From: Dialister sp. UBA7295
GTDB taxonomy: Bacteria > Bacillota > Negativicutes > Veillonellales > Dialisteraceae
DNA: 7,311 nt
Assembly: GCA_002471975.1 (NCBI GenBank)
Contig: DKQZ01000063.1
Span: 1-7,311, forward strand
Reading direction: 5' to 3'
A model generated the notes under the pieces. The model saw only the letters and a program-made list of their open reading frames with translations. It was not told the origin of the DNA and did no database searches. The position numbers and the translations under genes are program-made. Positions 1-5,657 of the stretch are shown piece after piece (positions within the stretch are counted from its first letter, which is position 1; each line of letters starts with the position of its first letter).

Positions 1-206
1 ATATGACCTATGAAATGAAAATTCGTGAAGAGCGGCGTGAGGCTCATAAAGAAGGACAGAAAGAAGAAAGAAATAATCTGATTCTCAAAGGCATAAGACA
101 GCAGCTGCCCCTTGTTACTCTGGAATCCTTATTTGATATAAAAGAAGAAGAAATCCGCCGGCTGGCGAAGGAGAATCATCTCCCCATCAACGAAAGCCGG
201 GCTTAA
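1..206 (+). CDS. C-terminal fragment of an Rpn/PD-(D/E)XK-family transposase-nuclease
   Basis: The frame is open from the left edge to TAA at 204-206, so the gene starts upstream and only about 67 residues are seen. The visible part is highly charged (EERREAHKEGQKEERNN) and then has a short helical tail, LILKGIRQQLPLVTLESLFDIKEEEIRRLAKE. This matches the C-terminal layout common in Rpn recombination-promoting nucleases and related PD-(D/E)XK transposase proteins of Bacillota: an E/K/R-rich linker with an EGxxEG-like stretch, then a helix-turn-helix-like 'LxLexIxelFglseEEIrrL' tail. The catalytic PD-(D/E)XK core would lie outside the window, so activity cannot be judged. The ATG at 3-5 is internal and is not the true start. 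A strong terminator follows 20 bases after the stop. The family call rests on tail style only; another protein with a coiled C-terminus is possible. Confidence 0.6.
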   Translation, partial: MTYEMKIREERREAHKEGQKEERNNLILKGIRQQLPLVTLESLFDIKEEEIRRLAKENHLPINESRA

Positions 207-226
207 GGAAAGCAGTACAAAAAATG

Positions 227-260
227 AAAAGCAGGACCACAAAGGTCCTGCTTTTGTTTT
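227..260. terminator. Bidirectional rho-independent terminator
   Basis: There is a perfect 12-bp stem (227-238 with 244-255; core GCAGGACC/GGTCCTGC) around a 5-base ACAAA loop. It is flanked by an A-run on the left and TTTTGTTTT on the right, so it can end transcription on either strand. It would stop the Rpn-like gene on the plus strand and read-through from the flavoredoxin-like gene on the minus strand. Confidence 0.85.
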
Positions 261-301
261 GCCCTATATGAAAGGTGCTTTGGGATTTCAAGGCACCCAC
301 C

Positions 302-330
302 TGCACGAAGAACGAACAACGAAGAACGAT
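302..330. repeat. CGAAGAACGAACAACGAAGAACGA-type short repeat, copy 1
   Basis: This is a degenerate string of CGAA/AACGAA units. The 13-base piece at 318-330 recurs exactly at 1632-1644. It is non-coding and intergenic, and it belongs to the simple-sequence repeats scattered through this window. Confidence 0.6.
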
Positions 331-382
331 ACAGGCAAATGACTCCAAATCATTGCCCGCAGAATGATTTCCAAAATAATAT

Positions 383-446
383 GCGGCGCCCATGACTTTG
401 CGCCGCACCTTCACGGACCACGGTCCACGGATCACGGACCACGAAC
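383..446. repeat. Hairpin plus CACGGACCACGG repeat, copy 1
   Basis: A 7-bp GC-only stem (383-389 with 400-406) precedes a run of CACGGACCACGG-type units, which itself holds the inverted pair GGACC/GGTCC. Positions 408-429 (22 bases) recur identically at 1587-1608. The stretch lies 45 bases beyond the stop of the flavoredoxin-like gene. It has no T-run, so it is read as a repeat element rather than a terminator. Confidence 0.65.
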
Positions 447-490
447 ATTGTATCTGCCTCTAATCGAAGGAGCTCAGAAGGATGGCAGAA

Positions 491-1060
491 TTATTTCTTG
501 ATAAATTTCCTTCCTTCTCTCCATGCTTTGCCTACGGATTCTTCGACGACGAGATAATCTCCGTTGACTGCATCGAGGGAGATGGGGCGGAGTTTTTTCG
601 GGTCCGGCTTTCCATTGGTCAGGATGGATTCGTCGGCCAGGATGTTTTCGATAGTACCTACCACATGGAAATCTTCGCCTTCAGGGATGAGTTTTTCCAC
701 TTTGCATTCGAAGGTGAGGGGGTATTCTTCGATGACCGGTGCATTGACGAATTCACTCTTTACGGTATGGAAGCCGGCTTTTTCGATTTTTCCTTCCACT
801 TTGTTCGCACTGACGGTGCCGAAGTAGTCGGATTCGGCCATGGTGCTGACGGTAGCCATGGAAATGGTGAAGGCTCCTGTTTCTTTGATATTGTCCATGG
901 TTTTGTGGTGATGGTCCAGCATGATTCCGATTTTGTTCGTATCGTAAATGCCTGCCCAGGCAGCCACCATGGCATCCGGGTTTCCTTCTTTGTCATAAGT
1001 ACCGATGACGACACAGGGCTGGGGATAAATCCAGGACTGGGGTTTGAAGTTCTTTTTCAT
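491..1060 (-). CDS. Flavoredoxin-like flavin reductase family protein
   Basis: This 189-residue protein carries a flavin-reductase-like, FMN-binding split-barrel domain over nearly its whole length. Visible family features are an N-terminal QPCVVIGTYDKEGNPDAMVAAW strand-loop (about 14-35), HHKTMDNIKETGAFTIS (51-67), GTVSANKVEGKIEKAGF (81-97), and the FECKVEKLIPEGEDFHVVGTIENI strands (117-140). Such proteins bind FMN non-covalently and pass electrons in the cytoplasm. Flavoredoxin of sulfate reducers is the named relative, but the physiological partner in this organism cannot be read from the sequence. The length is normal for the family. The start is fixed by an AAAGGAG site (1070-1076, minus strand) about nine bases upstream of ATG. 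The gene stands alone; no convincing promoter was found in the repeat-rich stretch above it. Confidence 0.9.
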   Translation of the reverse strand: MKKNFKPQSWIYPQPCVVIGTYDKEGNPDAMVAAWAGIYDTNKIGIMLDHHHKTMDNIKETGAFTISMATVSTMAESDYFGTVSANKVEGKIEKAGFHTVKSEFVNAPVIEEYPLTFECKVEKLIPEGEDFHVVGTIENILADESILTNGKPDPKKLRPISLDAVNGDYLVVEESVGKAWREGRKFIKK

Positions 1061-1147
1061 TGACTTGTGCTCCTTTCAGGGGAAAATGTATGTAAAGGTT
1101 AATAGATATCAGTGATCAGTTCGCTGTATTCATACGGGGTGACTGCA

Positions 1148-1168
1148 GTTAAGGCTAATAGCTAATGG
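1148..1168. repeat. Short heptamer array (GTTAGCC family), three degenerate units
   Basis: On the plus strand the units read GTTAAGG, CTAATAG, CTAATGG, i.e. the reverse-complement orientation of the GTTAGCC arrays found at 3468, 4366 and 6644. The array overlaps the 3' end of the minus-strand 60-residue gene and supplies its stop codon (TAG at 1155-1157). ATCAGTG/ATCAGTT units at about 1108-1121 may be a further degenerate pair. Confidence 0.55.
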
Positions 1169-1337
1169 GTGTTTTACCTTTTCGCTTTGCAGGTTTAAAA
1201 TGGGTGAAGTCTTCCTCTGTCAACTTTGGGGAGTCTTCATCAAAAATGATGGGTCTGCTTTGTGCATGCTCTATCATTTTCTGCTGATTTTTCGTTGGCG
1301 GCTTGTTCAGGTCAATTGATTTTCGAATGGTTGTCAT
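1155..1337 (-). CDS. Small hypothetical protein, antitoxin-like
   Basis: This is a 60-residue frame starting MTTIRKSIDLNKPPTKNQQ and continuing with a RPIIFDEDSPKLTEEDF segment. That pattern (short beta N-terminus, a 'PPxTxxQ' helix, then an acidic DxDSPxLTEE stretch) is typical of small orphan proteins in Bacillota often annotated as hypothetical or antitoxin-like. No toxin partner is adjacent. The frame stays open upstream to 1571, but the added 78 residues are the translation of a GC-rich hairpin repeat (about 1441-1490) and flanking sequence, so the internal ATG at 1335-1337 is preferred. No good ribosome site precedes this ATG, which lowers confidence. The last residues (ISY) and stop lie within a heptamer repeat, suggesting the 3' end was replaced or trimmed by repeat insertion. 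A decayed gene is a real alternative. Confidence 0.5.
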   Translation of the reverse strand: MTTIRKSIDLNKPPTKNQQKMIEHAQSRPIIFDEDSPKLTEEDFTHFKPAKRKGKTPISY

Positions 1338-1440
1338 TGCTATATTCTGGTAGGTAATTCTAAAAAATTCACATCCTCGTGGAAATGGATGGTACGTAAC
1401 GCTAAGAATAATTTGGTTCATTTTCGACATGCAGCGATAG

Positions 1441-1490
1441 ATCAACCCACCCGTCGCCTTCGGCGCCACCCTCCCAAAACTTGGGAGGGC
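1441..1490 (-). repeat. REP-like palindromic element, minus orientation
   Basis: A perfect 9-bp stem CCCTCCCAA/TTGGGAGGG (1469-1477 with 1481-1489, loop AAC) lies beside a small CGCC-TTC-GGCG hairpin (1455-1465). Read on the minus strand, the order is a GGGAGGG hairpin, then GGTGGCGCCGAAGGCGAC, then GGGTGGGTTGAT. The same order is found on the plus strand at 7126-7173, so the two are inverted members of one family. Its translation explains the PSFGRVAPKATGGLIYR string in the longer overlapping frame. Confidence 0.7.
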
Positions 1491-1586
1491 TTGAACAATT
1501 CGACTTGTATGATTACCGTCGAAATTGCGGTTCTTCTTCACTCGTTCGGGTAGAGTCCCCATCATACTCATGTCGGCTGCGGCACA

Positions 1587-1645
1587 CCTTCACGGACCAC
1601 GGTCCACGAAATCGAACAACGAATCACGAATAACGAAGAACGATT
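1587..1645. repeat. CACGGACCACGG and CGAACAACGAA repeats, copy 2
   Basis: Positions 1587-1608 are identical to 408-429, and 1632-1644 are identical to 318-330. Between them are further CGAA-type units. In copy 1 the two modules appear in the opposite order and about 80 bases apart, so they are separate repeat families that tend to cluster. Confidence 0.65.
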
Positions 1646-1685
1646 TCTCTATTTCCATTATATCATCCCCAATCGGTTCTCCTCG

Positions 1686-1694
1686 TGGTATACT
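1686..1694 (+). promoter_or_regulatory. Candidate extended -10 promoter of the ABC transporter gene
   Basis: TGG-TATACT (TG at 1686-1687, hexamer 1689-1694) fits an extended -10 element, 45 bases before the ATG. No good -35 hexamer lies 16-18 bases upstream, which is tolerable for extended -10 promoters. Confidence 0.45.
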
Positions 1695-1739
1695 AAAAAA
1701 TATTTCCAATAATAATCATTTCTCTGCAAGGAGCTTTTT

Positions 1740-3464
1740 ATGACTACATATGGCAAATGGAACCGGCAGACGGTAAGGGCTCTTTTTTCGCTGACTGCCA
1801 GGTACTGGAAGAGCAGCGAGAAAAAATCGGCCTGGGCGTACCTTCTGGGGATCATCGTCCTTACGATTGCGGCGGTGTACATGACTCTGCTTTTGAATGA
1901 CTGGTTCAATGAGTTTTATTCGGCCCTCCAGAATTATGATGCCGATGCGGTATACCATGGGCTCATCAAATTTACGGGGCTCGCCTTTGCCCATATCGCT
2001 TTTGCGGTGTATGCCTACTATCTCCAGCAGAAGCTCGCTCTCCGATGGCGCCGGTGGATGACGGAGGAATATCTTTCCCGCTGGACGTCTCACCAGATGT
2101 TTTACCGGATGGAAATGTTCTCCGGCGGACTTTCGGATAACCCGGACCAGCGTATTTCCGAGGATATCAATCTTTTCACGGCCCGGACCCTTTCCTTCAT
2201 GAGCGGGCTGCTCCGCGCGATTACCACGATTTTCTGTTTCATCTTCGTTCTCTGGTCTCTTTCGGAGCCTCTTTCTTTTGAAATTGGTGGAAATACCTAC
2301 CACATTTACGGCTATCTCGTATGGACGGCGCTGGCCTATTCCGTCCTGGGCACCTGGATTACCCATAAGGTGGGGCACAAACTGGTGGGACTCAATTTCA
2401 TCCAGCAGAAGATGGAAGCTGATTTCCGTTATGCCATGGTGCGGCTCCGTGAAACGGCGGAAACCGTGGCTTTCTATAATGGGGCACCTCAGGAAAAGAA
2501 AATCCTTGGCACCCGTTTCCAGAAGCTTGTGGTGAATACGGTGTATATCATCAAAAAGCAGAAGCAGCTTTCCTGGCTGACCAATTCCTACGCCCAGATC
2601 GCCATTATATTTCCATTCGTCGTGGCAGCTCCCCGGTACCTTTCGAAATCCATATCCCTGGGCGGACTCATGCAGGTGGCGAACTGTTTCGGCAAAGTGC
2701 AGGAATCCATGTCCTATTTCGTGGACGTGTACTCGTCTCTCGCGGAATGGATGTCCTGCGTGGAACGACTCCTGACTTTTGACGACCATATGAAGAGCAT
2801 CCTCTCGGATACGGAAAAGCAGAAAGGTCTCCTCACGAGAAAAGAAGAAGGAAATACTTTGATCCTCTCCCACGTAGAGGTGGACCTGCCGAAAGGAAAT
2901 ACGCTGCTCCCCGACCTTTCCTGTGAAATCGGAAGCGGAGAAAAAGTCATTCTCAAAGGTCCCTCAGGCTCCGGGAAATCGACCATCCTCAGAGTCCTCG
3001 CGGGCCTGTGGCCCTACGCGAAGGGCCATCTGGACCTGCCTCAAAGAAAGGATACCCTCTTCATCCCCCAGCGGCCCTACATGCCCATCGGCACGCTGAA
3101 AGAAGCGGCCCTTTATCCCGGCCATGAAGGAAATACGGAAGAAATCATTTCCCTCATGAAAGAATGCGGCCTTGCCCGGTGGGCGGACCATCTGGATGAA
3201 GAAGGAGACTGGAGCCATATCCTGTCTCTCGGCGAACAGCAGAAACTGGCCTTCGTCCGTATCTTCCTGAACCGTCCGAAATGGGTTTTCCTCGATGAAG
3301 CTACTTCTGCCATGGATGAAGAAACGGAAACGAAGCTCTACTCCCTTCTTATTTCCATGCCCGGCATCACGGTCGTCAGCGTAGGCCACCGGTCCACGCT
3401 GGATCGGTTCCATGAAAGGAAACTAGTCATTGATGGGGGAAGTTTGAGGTCGGAAAAGATTTAA
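1740..3464 (+). CDS. ABC transporter, fused permease and ATPase, SbmA/BacA/YddA-like
   Basis: This 574-residue inner-membrane half-transporter should work as a homodimer. The N-terminal membrane domain has hydrophobic segments near 33-52, 76-96, 152-173, 189-207 and 284-300. The segment RETAETVAFYNGAPQE (237-252) is the EAA-like loop typical of the ABC_membrane_2 (ABCD/SbmA/YddA) class. The ATPase domain (about 370-574) has Walker A GPSGSGKST (407-415), Q-loop Q444 in PQRPYMPIGTL, signature LSLGEQQK (495-502), Walker B WVFLDE (515-520) with catalytic E520, D-loop SAMD, and H-loop H550. All key residues are present, so it is probably active. Relatives move peptides, vitamin B12 or other hydrophilic compounds; this substrate is unknown. 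AAGGAG at 1728-1733, six bases before ATG, fixes the start. It is a single-gene unit ending at a shared convergent terminator. Confidence 0.92.
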   Translation: MTTYGKWNRQTVRALFSLTARYWKSSEKKSAWAYLLGIIVLTIAAVYMTLLLNDWFNEFYSALQNYDADAVYHGLIKFTGLAFAHIAFAVYAYYLQQKLALRWRRWMTEEYLSRWTSHQMFYRMEMFSGGLSDNPDQRISEDINLFTARTLSFMSGLLRAITTIFCFIFVLWSLSEPLSFEIGGNTYHIYGYLVWTALAYSVLGTWITHKVGHKLVGLNFIQQKMEADFRYAMVRLRETAETVAFYNGAPQEKKILGTRFQKLVVNTVYIIKKQKQLSWLTNSYAQIAIIFPFVVAAPRYLSKSISLGGLMQVANCFGKVQESMSYFVDVYSSLAEWMSCVERLLTFDDHMKSILSDTEKQKGLLTRKEEGNTLILSHVEVDLPKGNTLLPDLSCEIGSGEKVILKGPSGSGKSTILRVLAGLWPYAKGHLDLPQRKDTLFIPQRPYMPIGTLKEAALYPGHEGNTEEIISLMKECGLARWADHLDEEGDWSHILSLGEQQKLAFVRIFLNRPKWVFLDEATSAMDEETETKLYSLLISMPGITVVSVGHRSTLDRFHERKLVIDGGSLRSEKI

Positions 3465-3467
3465 AAA

Positions 3468-3501
3468 GTTAGCCGTTAGCCGTTAGCCGTTAGCAGTTAG
3501 T
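3468..3501. repeat. GTTAGCC heptamer array
   Basis: There are four and a half tandem 7-base units (three GTTAGCC, one GTTAGCA, then GTTAG), beginning three bases after the stop codon of the ABC transporter gene. The period of exactly seven excludes a coding or CRISPR origin. It is the cleanest of the heptamer arrays in this window. Confidence 0.85.
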
Positions 3502-3536
3502 GGAAATGAAAGGCGGACTTTCTGAATCATTTACCA

Positions 3537-3576
3537 AAACAAAAAGCATCCTCGAAATCGGGATGCTTTTTGTTTG
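3537..3576. terminator. Bidirectional terminator between convergent genes
   Basis: A 15-bp stem (3537-3551 with 3561-3575; core GCATCC/GGATGC) is flanked by an A-run and a T-run, with a 9-base loop. It can end both the ABC transporter transcript (plus) and the phd-doc transcript (minus), whose last codon is only a few bases away. Confidence 0.88.
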
Positions 3577-3579
3577 TAA

Positions 3580-3960
3580 TTAATTATCTAAATGGGAAGT
3601 CACCCAGTGGAGAAGGTCCTGCTCATCACCTTCATGACTTGCAACGGACATAATGATGTGAATCAGTTCTTCCTGCCTGTATGTGCATTCGTAGTGATTG
3701 AGCTTCAGGACAATTAAAAGTGCCATGGCTCCAATTCTTTTGTTTCCATCGATAAAAGGATGGTTGGTAATAAGACCATAAGCCAGTCGGACAGTTTTTT
3801 CTATCACTGTCGGATAAAGCTCTTGCCCGTCAAATGTCTGAAATGGTGCGTTGATAGCGGAATCAAGTCCGCCTCGGTCACGTATTCCGTCAAGGCCTCC
3901 ATATCTTTGAATCAGCTTGGAATGGAGGAAAATGATTTCCTCTTCAGAAAGGATAATCAT
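3580..3960 (-). CDS. doc: Doc family toxin (Fic fold, death-on-curing)
   Basis: This 126-residue Fic-fold protein has the Doc motif HPFIDGNKRIG (67-77): catalytic H67, then D71, N73, K74 and R75. True Fic AMP-transferases have HPFxxGNGR; the K in place of the second G is the Doc signature. P1 Doc phosphorylates elongation factor EF-Tu and so stops translation, and the same chemistry is expected here. The N-terminus (IILSEEEIIFLHSKLIQRYGG, then RGGLDSAINAPFQTF) and the length match chromosomal Doc proteins, and all catalytic residues are intact. The start ATG overlaps the antitoxin stop by four bases (ATGA, 3957-3960), giving translational coupling. The gene ends at the convergent terminator shared with the ABC transporter gene. 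Confidence 0.93.
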   Translation of the reverse strand: MIILSEEEIIFLHSKLIQRYGGLDGIRDRGGLDSAINAPFQTFDGQELYPTVIEKTVRLAYGLITNHPFIDGNKRIGAMALLIVLKLNHYECTYRQEELIHIIMSVASHEGDEQDLLHWVTSHLDN

Positions 3961-4199
3961 TTTGCAAGCTCCCGGAAGGTCTCGTCATTCTCATCCATGA
4001 GCTTTTCCGCCAAAGTATCCAGAGTGGACATGGATGCCGTCTGCAGGTGGTCCAGCCGGCTGAAGTCAATCAGTACATAGCGGGGCGCATTATTCTTCAT
4101 AATAACCACAGAGCCATGTTCATCGGCCATTTTCGCCACCTTCGAAAAATTCTGGTTGGCTGCCGAAATGGGCACCATGGAGTTCGTATCGATCATCAT
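3957..4199 (-). CDS. phd: Phd/YefM family antitoxin
   Basis: This is an 80-residue antitoxin preceding doc in the same operon. Residues about 8-47 (MVPISAANQNFSKVAKMADEHGSVVIMKNNAPRYVLIDF) show the Phd fold: SAANxNFSKVAKM in the DNA-binding part, then a VVIMKNN-APRYVLI strand pair. The C-terminal part (SMSTLDTLAEKLMDENDETFRELAK) is the acidic helix expected to wrap Doc and block its active site. Phd-type antitoxins also repress their own operon, and toxin levels modulate this. GGGAGGT (4207-4213, minus strand) lies seven bases before the first of two adjacent ATG codons; the second would give a protein one residue shorter. A promoter and operator candidate lie immediately upstream. Confidence 0.93.
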   Translation of the reverse strand: MMIDTNSMVPISAANQNFSKVAKMADEHGSVVIMKNNAPRYVLIDFSRLDHLQTASMSTLDTLAEKLMDENDETFRELAK

Positions 4200-4221
4200 A
4201 ATTTTTACCTCCCTTTTTCAT

Positions 4222-4250
4222 ATTCTATGTGAATTTTAGGATAAATTCAA
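4222..4250 (-). promoter_or_regulatory. phd-doc promoter
   Basis: On the minus strand, -35 TTGAAT (4245-4250) and -10 TAGAAT (4222-4227) are separated by exactly 17 bases. The -10 ends 22 bases before the phd ATG, leaving room for the ribosome site at 4207-4213. Both hexamers are close to the sigma-70 consensus. Confidence 0.75.
4230..4249. promoter_or_regulatory. Candidate Phd operator (palindrome inside the promoter)
   Basis: The perfect inverted repeat TGAATTT-N6-AAATTCA (4230-4236 with 4243-4249) sits across the promoter spacer and most of the -35. An AGGATAAA direct repeat (4238-4245 and 4250-4257) overlaps it. Position and symmetry suit binding of a Phd dimer for autorepression, but the assignment is inferred from position. 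Confidence 0.5.
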
Positions 4251-4309
4251 GGATAAAATTTAGAAAACCGGTAAATATTAGTTTATGTTTTCAGTGAATG
4301 GAGGTTGCA

Positions 4310-4340
4310 TCAAATAAAAAGCGGGCCATTTTTTATTTGA
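4310..4340. repeat. AT-rich inverted repeat
   Basis: Perfect 11-bp arms TCAAATAAAAA/TTTTTATTTGA (4310-4320 with 4330-4340) surround a GC-rich 9-base loop (GCGGGCCAT). It lies between divergently transcribed units, so there is no upstream gene for it to terminate. It may be a decayed terminator or the end of an old insertion. Confidence 0.55.
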
Positions 4341-4365
4341 CTACAATGGCTGGACGGGTGAGAGG

Positions 4366-4415
4366 GTAATAGGTAATAGCCGATAGCCGTTAGCCATTAG
4401 CCATTAGCCATTACC
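4366..4415. repeat. Heptamer array (GTTAGCC family), forward orientation
   Basis: There are seven degenerate 7-base units, ending in CCGTTAG, CCATTAG, CCATTAG, CCATTAC. The phase and sequence are those of the array at 3468-3501. It is followed 64 bases later by an oppositely oriented array. Confidence 0.75.
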
Positions 4416-4479
4416 ATCCTGGCTCCAGTTGGGCTATATGAGGGGAAAGCCCTGTCACCCGCCTGACTGCAATGCAGCT

Positions 4480-4514
4480 GCTAACTGCTAACCGCTGACT
4501 GCTAACTGCCAACT
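4480..4514. repeat. Heptamer array (GTTAGCC family), reverse orientation
   Basis: There are five units (GCTAACT, GCTAACC, GCTGACT, GCTAACT, GCCAACT), the reverse complement of AGTTAGC-type units. With 4366-4415 it forms an imperfect inverted pair around 4416-4479. Confidence 0.75.
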
Positions 4515-4530
4515 TTTTTATCTTCTAACC

Positions 4531-4551
4531 TAATATAAAAACTTTATATTA
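4531..4551. promoter_or_regulatory. Palindrome upstream of the first binding-protein promoter
   Basis: Perfect 9-bp arms TAATATAAA/TTTATATTA flank AAC. The site ends 29 bases before the -35 hexamer, a common position for an activator or upstream operator. AT-rich palindromes arise easily by chance, so a regulatory role is only possible. Confidence 0.3.
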
Positions 4552-4580
4552 TAAAATGAGTAAAACTTGAATTTTTAAAG

Positions 4581-4608
4581 TTGAAAAATAAATATAATAT
4601 TATATATT
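4581..4608 (+). promoter_or_regulatory. Promoter of the first binding-protein gene
   Basis: -35 TTGAAA (4581-4586) and -10 TATATT (4603-4608) are 16 bases apart, in a very AT-rich stretch, 52 bases before the ATG. TATTAT at 4605-4610 (18-base spacer) is an alternative -10. The paralogue downstream has the same TTGAAA-N16 layout. Confidence 0.6.
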
Positions 4609-4642
4609 ATAAAGGGATAAGCCGATTACAATCTGTTATAAA

Positions 4643-4658
4643 TTTCCTCAGGAGGAAA
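4643..4658 (+). promoter_or_regulatory. Palindromic ribosome binding site, copy 1
   Basis: The Shine-Dalgarno AGGAGG (4650-4655), five bases before ATG, sits in the inverted repeat TTTCCTC-AG-GAGGAAA. Folded as TTTCCT/AGGAAA with a CAGG loop, it would partly hide the ribosome site. The same 16 bases precede the second binding-protein gene. Confidence 0.6.
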
Positions 4659-4660
4659 CC

Positions 4661-5464
4661 ATGAAAGATACTTTGAAGAAGGGTTCTCTGATTCTGGCTC
4701 TGGCCGGTATGATAGTTCTGTCTGCAGGCTGCGGCGGAAACGGGGCAGGAAGTTCTCAGAACGCTTCTGCTCCGGGACGGGTGATCAAGGTGGCTACGGA
4801 GGCCAATGATCCGCCTTACCGGTATGTGAGCGAAAAGAATCAGATCACCGGCTTTGAAATAGACCTGGTGAAAGCAGTGGCCAAAGAAATGGGAGCTTCC
4901 GTAGAATTCAAGGATATGAAATTTTCCCAGCTCCTTGATGCTGTTTCCAAAAAAGACGTGGATCTGGCCATCGGCACGCTGACAGTGAACGAAAAGCGAA
5001 AACAGAAGGTGGATTTCTCGGACGTTTACGCCCATCGAAGTGCCTATACCGTAGTGGTTCCGAAGAAGGGCAATTCCATCCGCAGCGAAAAGGACCTGAA
5101 GGGAAAGACCGTAGCCGTCAAGAAGAGTTCCACTTTTGAAACCAGGGCTAAAGAAATGGGATTTGGGAAAGCGGTTCCCCTGGATCATTATGAAGATATT
5201 TACAAAGCCGTAGCCGAAGGAAAAGCAGAAGCCGGGGTATCTGATGAGCAGGCAGCCAATTATTATCTTCTCCATGGAGGCAGCGAAAAACTGACCGTGG
5301 TGGGTACGCTGCCCGGCGGCAACAATTTTGCTATCGCCATCGCCAAAGACAATGGCAAATTGAAGGACGAAGTGAATAAAGCCCTGAAGAAGGTCATGGA
5401 GAATGGCACCTATGATGACCTGACCAACAAATGGTTCTCCTACAAAGCAGCAGAAAAGAAATAA
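4661..5464 (+). CDS. Amino-acid ABC transporter substrate-binding lipoprotein (paralogue 1)
   Basis: This 267-residue extracytoplasmic binding protein belongs to the family-3 (polar amino acid) solute-binding group. The lipoprotein signal MKDTLKKGSLILALAGMIVLSAGC ends at lipidated C24; serine at the -3 lipobox position is less usual. The binding domain starts about residue 41 (VIKVATEANDPPYRY), with GFEIDLVKAVAKEMG (64-78), DVDLAIGTLTVNEKRKQKVDFSD (99-121) and KKSSTFET (154-161). By alignment to HisJ, R113 (carboxylate contact), T158 and D195 (ammonium contact) are kept, but the aromatic residue before PP is D50 and FSDPYY reads FSDVYA. The ligand may therefore differ from that of its paralogue. 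No permease or ATPase gene is adjacent, so it must serve a transporter encoded elsewhere. AGGAGG five bases upstream fixes the start. Confidence 0.9.
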   Translation: MKDTLKKGSLILALAGMIVLSAGCGGNGAGSSQNASAPGRVIKVATEANDPPYRYVSEKNQITGFEIDLVKAVAKEMGASVEFKDMKFSQLLDAVSKKDVDLAIGTLTVNEKRKQKVDFSDVYAHRSAYTVVVPKKGNSIRSEKDLKGKTVAVKKSSTFETRAKEMGFGKAVPLDHYEDIYKAVAEGKAEAGVSDEQAANYYLLHGGSEKLTVVGTLPGGNNFAIAIAKDNGKLKDEVNKALKKVMENGTYDDLTNKWFSYKAAEKK

Positions 5465-5496
5465 AAGCGCCCGGCAGGGGCATTATATATTGACAG

Positions 5497-5510
5497 CATT
5501 GACGTCAATG
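5497..5510. promoter_or_regulatory. 14-bp perfect palindrome
   Basis: CATTGACGTCAATG is fully self-complementary and lies between the stop of the first binding-protein gene and its terminator. It resembles a dimeric-regulator site, but it is more than 300 bases from the next start, so its role is unclear. Confidence 0.3.
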
Positions 5511-5517
5511 TGATCAG

Positions 5518-5558
5518 AAAAGGTGGTCCCCATGAAATGGAATGGCGGACCACTTTTA
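5518..5558 (+). terminator. Terminator of the first binding-protein gene
   Basis: TGGTCC (5524-5529) pairs with GGACCA (5547-5552). The stem extends through G5523-C5553 and, with one bulged G, into an A-run/T-run base. A short TTTTATA tract follows the 17-base loop. It is weaker than the other terminators in the window. Confidence 0.65.
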
Positions 5559-5657
5559 TATAGGCCCCATGGAAACGGATTCAATTTCATAATAGCCGCC
5601 TCTTCTATTTAAAGGCATTACAACAAATGATCACTCTATCCCAATCTGCCCGAAAGG

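Larger units (their letters stand above)
1338..1739. other. Repeat-rich intergenic stretch
   Basis: There is no credible gene here. The stretch holds a REP-like hairpin element (1441-1490), a roughly 95-base segment (1491-1586) open on the minus strand but without family resemblance, CACGGACCACGG and CGAACAACGAA strings (1587-1645), and the promoter region of the ABC transporter gene (after about 1650). Confidence 0.6.
4251..4580. other. Divergent intergenic region, repeat-filled
   Basis: Between the phd promoter and the promoter of the first binding protein I see no gene. The content is an AT-rich inverted repeat (4310-4340), a heptamer array (4366-4415), a 64-base unassigned spacer (4416-4479), a second heptamer array in the opposite orientation (4480-4514), and an AT palindrome (4531-4551). 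Confidence 0.6.

Noticed and set aside
187..435. Minus-strand 82-codon frame
   Set aside because: It crosses a terminator hairpin and repeat strings and has no recognisable motif.
482..1063. Plus-strand 193-codon frame opposite the flavoredoxin-like gene
   Set aside because: Phe/Gly/Asp-rich antisense shadow; the minus strand carries clear family motifs and a proper ribosome site.
1338..1571. N-terminal 78-codon extension of the minus-strand gene ending at 1155
   Set aside because: Most of it translates a palindromic repeat element and its flank, with no ribosome site at 1571; the 60-residue start at 1337 fits better.
1716..2873. Minus-strand 385-codon frame opposite the ABC transporter gene
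   Set aside because: Low-complexity His/Arg-rich composition typical of an antisense shadow; the plus strand has the full ABC motif set.
3468..3501. CRISPR or attachment site
   Set aside because: It is a simple seven-base tandem repeat with no spacers, integrase or tRNA nearby.
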